Assembly (NCBI GenBank): GCA_016218305.1
Contig: JACREJ010000105.1
Span: forward strand, 1 to 39,094
Length of the DNA: 39,094 bases
From: Gemmatimonadota bacterium
GTDB taxonomy: Bacteria; Gemmatimonadota; Gemmatimonadetes; Gemmatimonadales; Gemmatimonadaceae
Direction: 5' to 3'
Shown here: in pieces, positions 37,827-39,094 of the stretch
How positions within the stretch are numbered: position 1 is the stretch's first letter
How the letters are laid out: the number at the start of each line of letters is the position of its first letter
Position numbers and translations under genes: made by a program
The notes under the pieces: generated by a model
Told to the model about the DNA's origin: nothing
The model's database searches: none
What the model saw: the letters and a program-made list of their open reading frames with translations, nothing else

Positions 37827-39094
37827 GTGCGCGCTGATTTCGGGGCACTTCATTTTGGCTCATTAGCCGCCCGTGTCCTCCGTCGCGTTGCGATGGCAGT
37901 GATCAGCGCGGCTGCGACGACCACCCTTCAGGCGCAGGACCCGTCCGCGGGCGCCACGGCGCGCGTGAACGTGCGGGTGGTCAGCGACGGTTCGGGCGTG
38001 GAAGCGGCCATCGTGCGCGCGGGGCGATTCGGTGCGCAGACGAATGCGCGCGGCGAGGCCGAGCTGCGCGTAAGCCCCGGCATCCACACGCTCGTTGCCT
38101 CCAAACTCGGAATGCGCACCGACTCCGTGCGCCTGACGCTTGGCGCCGGTGCCGATACCGCCATCACGATCGCCTTGGTGGCGCAGGTGACACAGGTCGA
38201 AGCGGTCGTCGTGAGCGCCACGCGGAGTGAACGGCGTGTCGAGGACGTGCCGCTCCGCGTCGAGGTGATTGACGAGGAAGAGATCGCCGAGAAGGTCACC
38301 ATGACGCCGGGCGACATCGCGATGATGCTGAATGAGACGTCGGGCCTGCGCGTGCAGACGACGAGCCCGTCGCTTGGCGGCGCGAACATCCGCATTCAGG
38401 GACTCGCGGGCCGGTACTCGCTGCTGCTGGCCGACGGTCTCCCACTCTACGGCGGGCAGGCGGGCGGCCTGGGGCTGCTGCAGATCCCCCCGGTGGACCT
38501 CGGGCGGGTGGAAGTCATCAAGGGCACGGCGTCGGCGCTGTATGGAAGCTCCGCGCTCGGCGGCGTCGTGAACCTGCTCTCGCGCCGTCCGGGCAAGGAA
38601 GCGGAGCACACCGCGCTGCTCAACCAGACGACGCGCGGCGGGACCGACGGTGTGGTCTTTCTCACCTCTCCGCTTTCGGAGAATTGGGGATACACCCTTC
38701 TCGCCGGCGCGCATCGCCAGTCGCAGCGCGATCTCGATGCCGACGGCTGGACCGACCTGCCCGGATACGAGCGCGCGGTGATTCGACCTCGGTTCTATTT
38801 CGGTGATGGCAGTCGCACCGCGTTCCTCACCGCCGGCTTCACGGCCGAGGATCGAGAGGGAGGTACGCTGCCCAGACGCAGCGCGCCCGACGGCGCGGCG
38901 TTTGCTGAGGGGCTCACCACGCGCCGGGCCGATGTCGGTGCGCTTGCGCGGTGGGTCGTGACGGACACGACGCGCGCGTTGCGCGGGGCGATCGTGACGC
39001 TCCGCGGCTCAGCGGTCGAGCAGCGGCATCGCCACCAATTCGGCCGGGCACGCGAGGAGGATCGCCATCGCACGTGGTTCGGCGAGGCGGCGAT
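37827..39094 (+). CDS. TonB-dependent outer-membrane receptor (5' part)
   Basis: The frame is open to the right window edge. After a signal peptide (VLRRVAMAVISAAATTTLQAQ) comes a carboxypeptidase-regulatory-like domain (NVRVVSDGSGVEAAIVRAG...GIHTLVASKLGMRTDSV), then the TonB-box-like region and the plug: VVVSATRSERRVEDVPLRVEVIDEEEI, MMLNETSGLRVQTTSP, ANIRIQGLAGRYSLLLADGLPLYGG, and GRVEVIKGTASALYGSSALGGVVNLLSR, the standard plug signature. The barrel begins after about residue 260. Start is uncertain: GTG 37818, GTG 37827 and ATG 37893 share the frame; an upstream start is preferred because only then does the signal peptide have basic residues. Under a MerR-type promoter, it probably takes up or exports-senses a metal complex; this is inferred from control only. 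Confidence 0.88.
   Translation, partial: MRADFGALHFGSLAARVLRRVAMAVISAAATTTLQAQDPSAGATARVNVRVVSDGSGVEAAIVRAGRFGAQTNARGEAELRVSPGIHTLVASKLGMRTDSVRLTLGAGADTAITIALVAQVTQVEAVVVSATRSERRVEDVPLRVEVIDEEEIAEKVTMTPGDIAMMLNETSGLRVQTTSPSLGGANIRIQGLAGRYSLLLADGLPLYGGQAGGLGLLQIPPVDLGRVEVIKGTASALYGSSALGGVVNLLSRRPGKEAEHTALLNQTTRGGTDGVVFLTSPLSENWGYTLLAGAHRQSQRDLDADGWTDLPGYERAVIRPRFYFGDGSRTAFLTAGFTAEDREGGTLPRRSAPDGAAFAEGLTTRRADVGALARWVVTDTTRALRGAIVTLRGSAVEQRHRHQFGRAREEDRHRTWFGEAA

Overview
The window is about 39 kb of very GC-rich bacterial DNA, nearly all coding. It comes from a diderm: there are TonB-dependent receptor plug domains, lipoproteins and many exported hydrolases. The mix of an S9 prolyl-oligopeptidase-type peptidase, CocE hydrolase, several class C beta-lactamase-like serine hydrolases, a matrixin, barrel-less 'plug' proteins with carboxypeptidase-regulatory-like domains, a membrane-tethered Ser/Thr kinase and a Thermus-like seven-iron ferredoxin suggests a soil- or water-living Gemmatimonadota-like organism. 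That assignment is inference; no rRNA or tRNA is present.

Layout. 1-1.4 kb: 3' end of a CocE/NonD hydrolase. 1.6-6.4 kb (minus): FAD/[4Fe-4S] subunit of a molybdenum hydroxylase, a MocA-like cytidylyltransferase, a GT39-type glycosyltransferase and a membrane Ser/Thr kinase. 6.4-10.8 kb: a secreted protein of unknown role, an S9 peptidase gene with an in-frame amber codon, and a ChaN-like protein. 10.9-13.4 kb: a winged-helix protein, a thioredoxin-fold protein, an M23 peptidase lipoprotein and YhbY. 13.5-18.3 kb (minus): [2Fe-2S] and Mo subunits of the same hydroxylase type, a cupin and a serine hydrolase. 18.4-23.4 kb: ferredoxin, ICMT-like methyltransferase, alpha/beta hydrolase, AI-2E/PerM-family permease, RNase D and a SufT/MIP18-type protein. 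23.4-29.5 kb: serine hydrolase with a histone H1-like tail, ECF sigma/anti-sigma/PDZ cluster, matrixin and alpha/beta hydrolase. 29.6-31.2 kb: two-component luciferase-like monooxygenase and flavin reductase. 31.6-34.5 kb: tandem paralogous plug proteins. 34.5-39 kb: Asp-box propeller lipoprotein, sulfatase, MerR regulator and, behind a textbook MerR-type promoter, a TonB-dependent receptor cut by the window end.

The most unusual layer is between genes. At least six families of short tandem repeats (unit about 7, 10 or 11 bp) sit directly at gene ends. In six elements the repeat is followed by its own inverted counterpart, usually around a GC-rich hairpin. Five of these six lie between convergent genes, so they look like elaborate bidirectional terminators or dispersed palindromic elements. 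One-armed versions occur elsewhere. One heptamer array lies in frame inside the Mo-subunit gene, and one element encodes the C-terminal tail of a serine hydrolase.

The three subunits and one cofactor enzyme of an apparent PaoABC-like aldehyde oxidoreductase are split over two minus-strand operons about 9 kb apart. Four-base ATGA/GTGA stop-start overlaps are frequent and were used to fix several starts.
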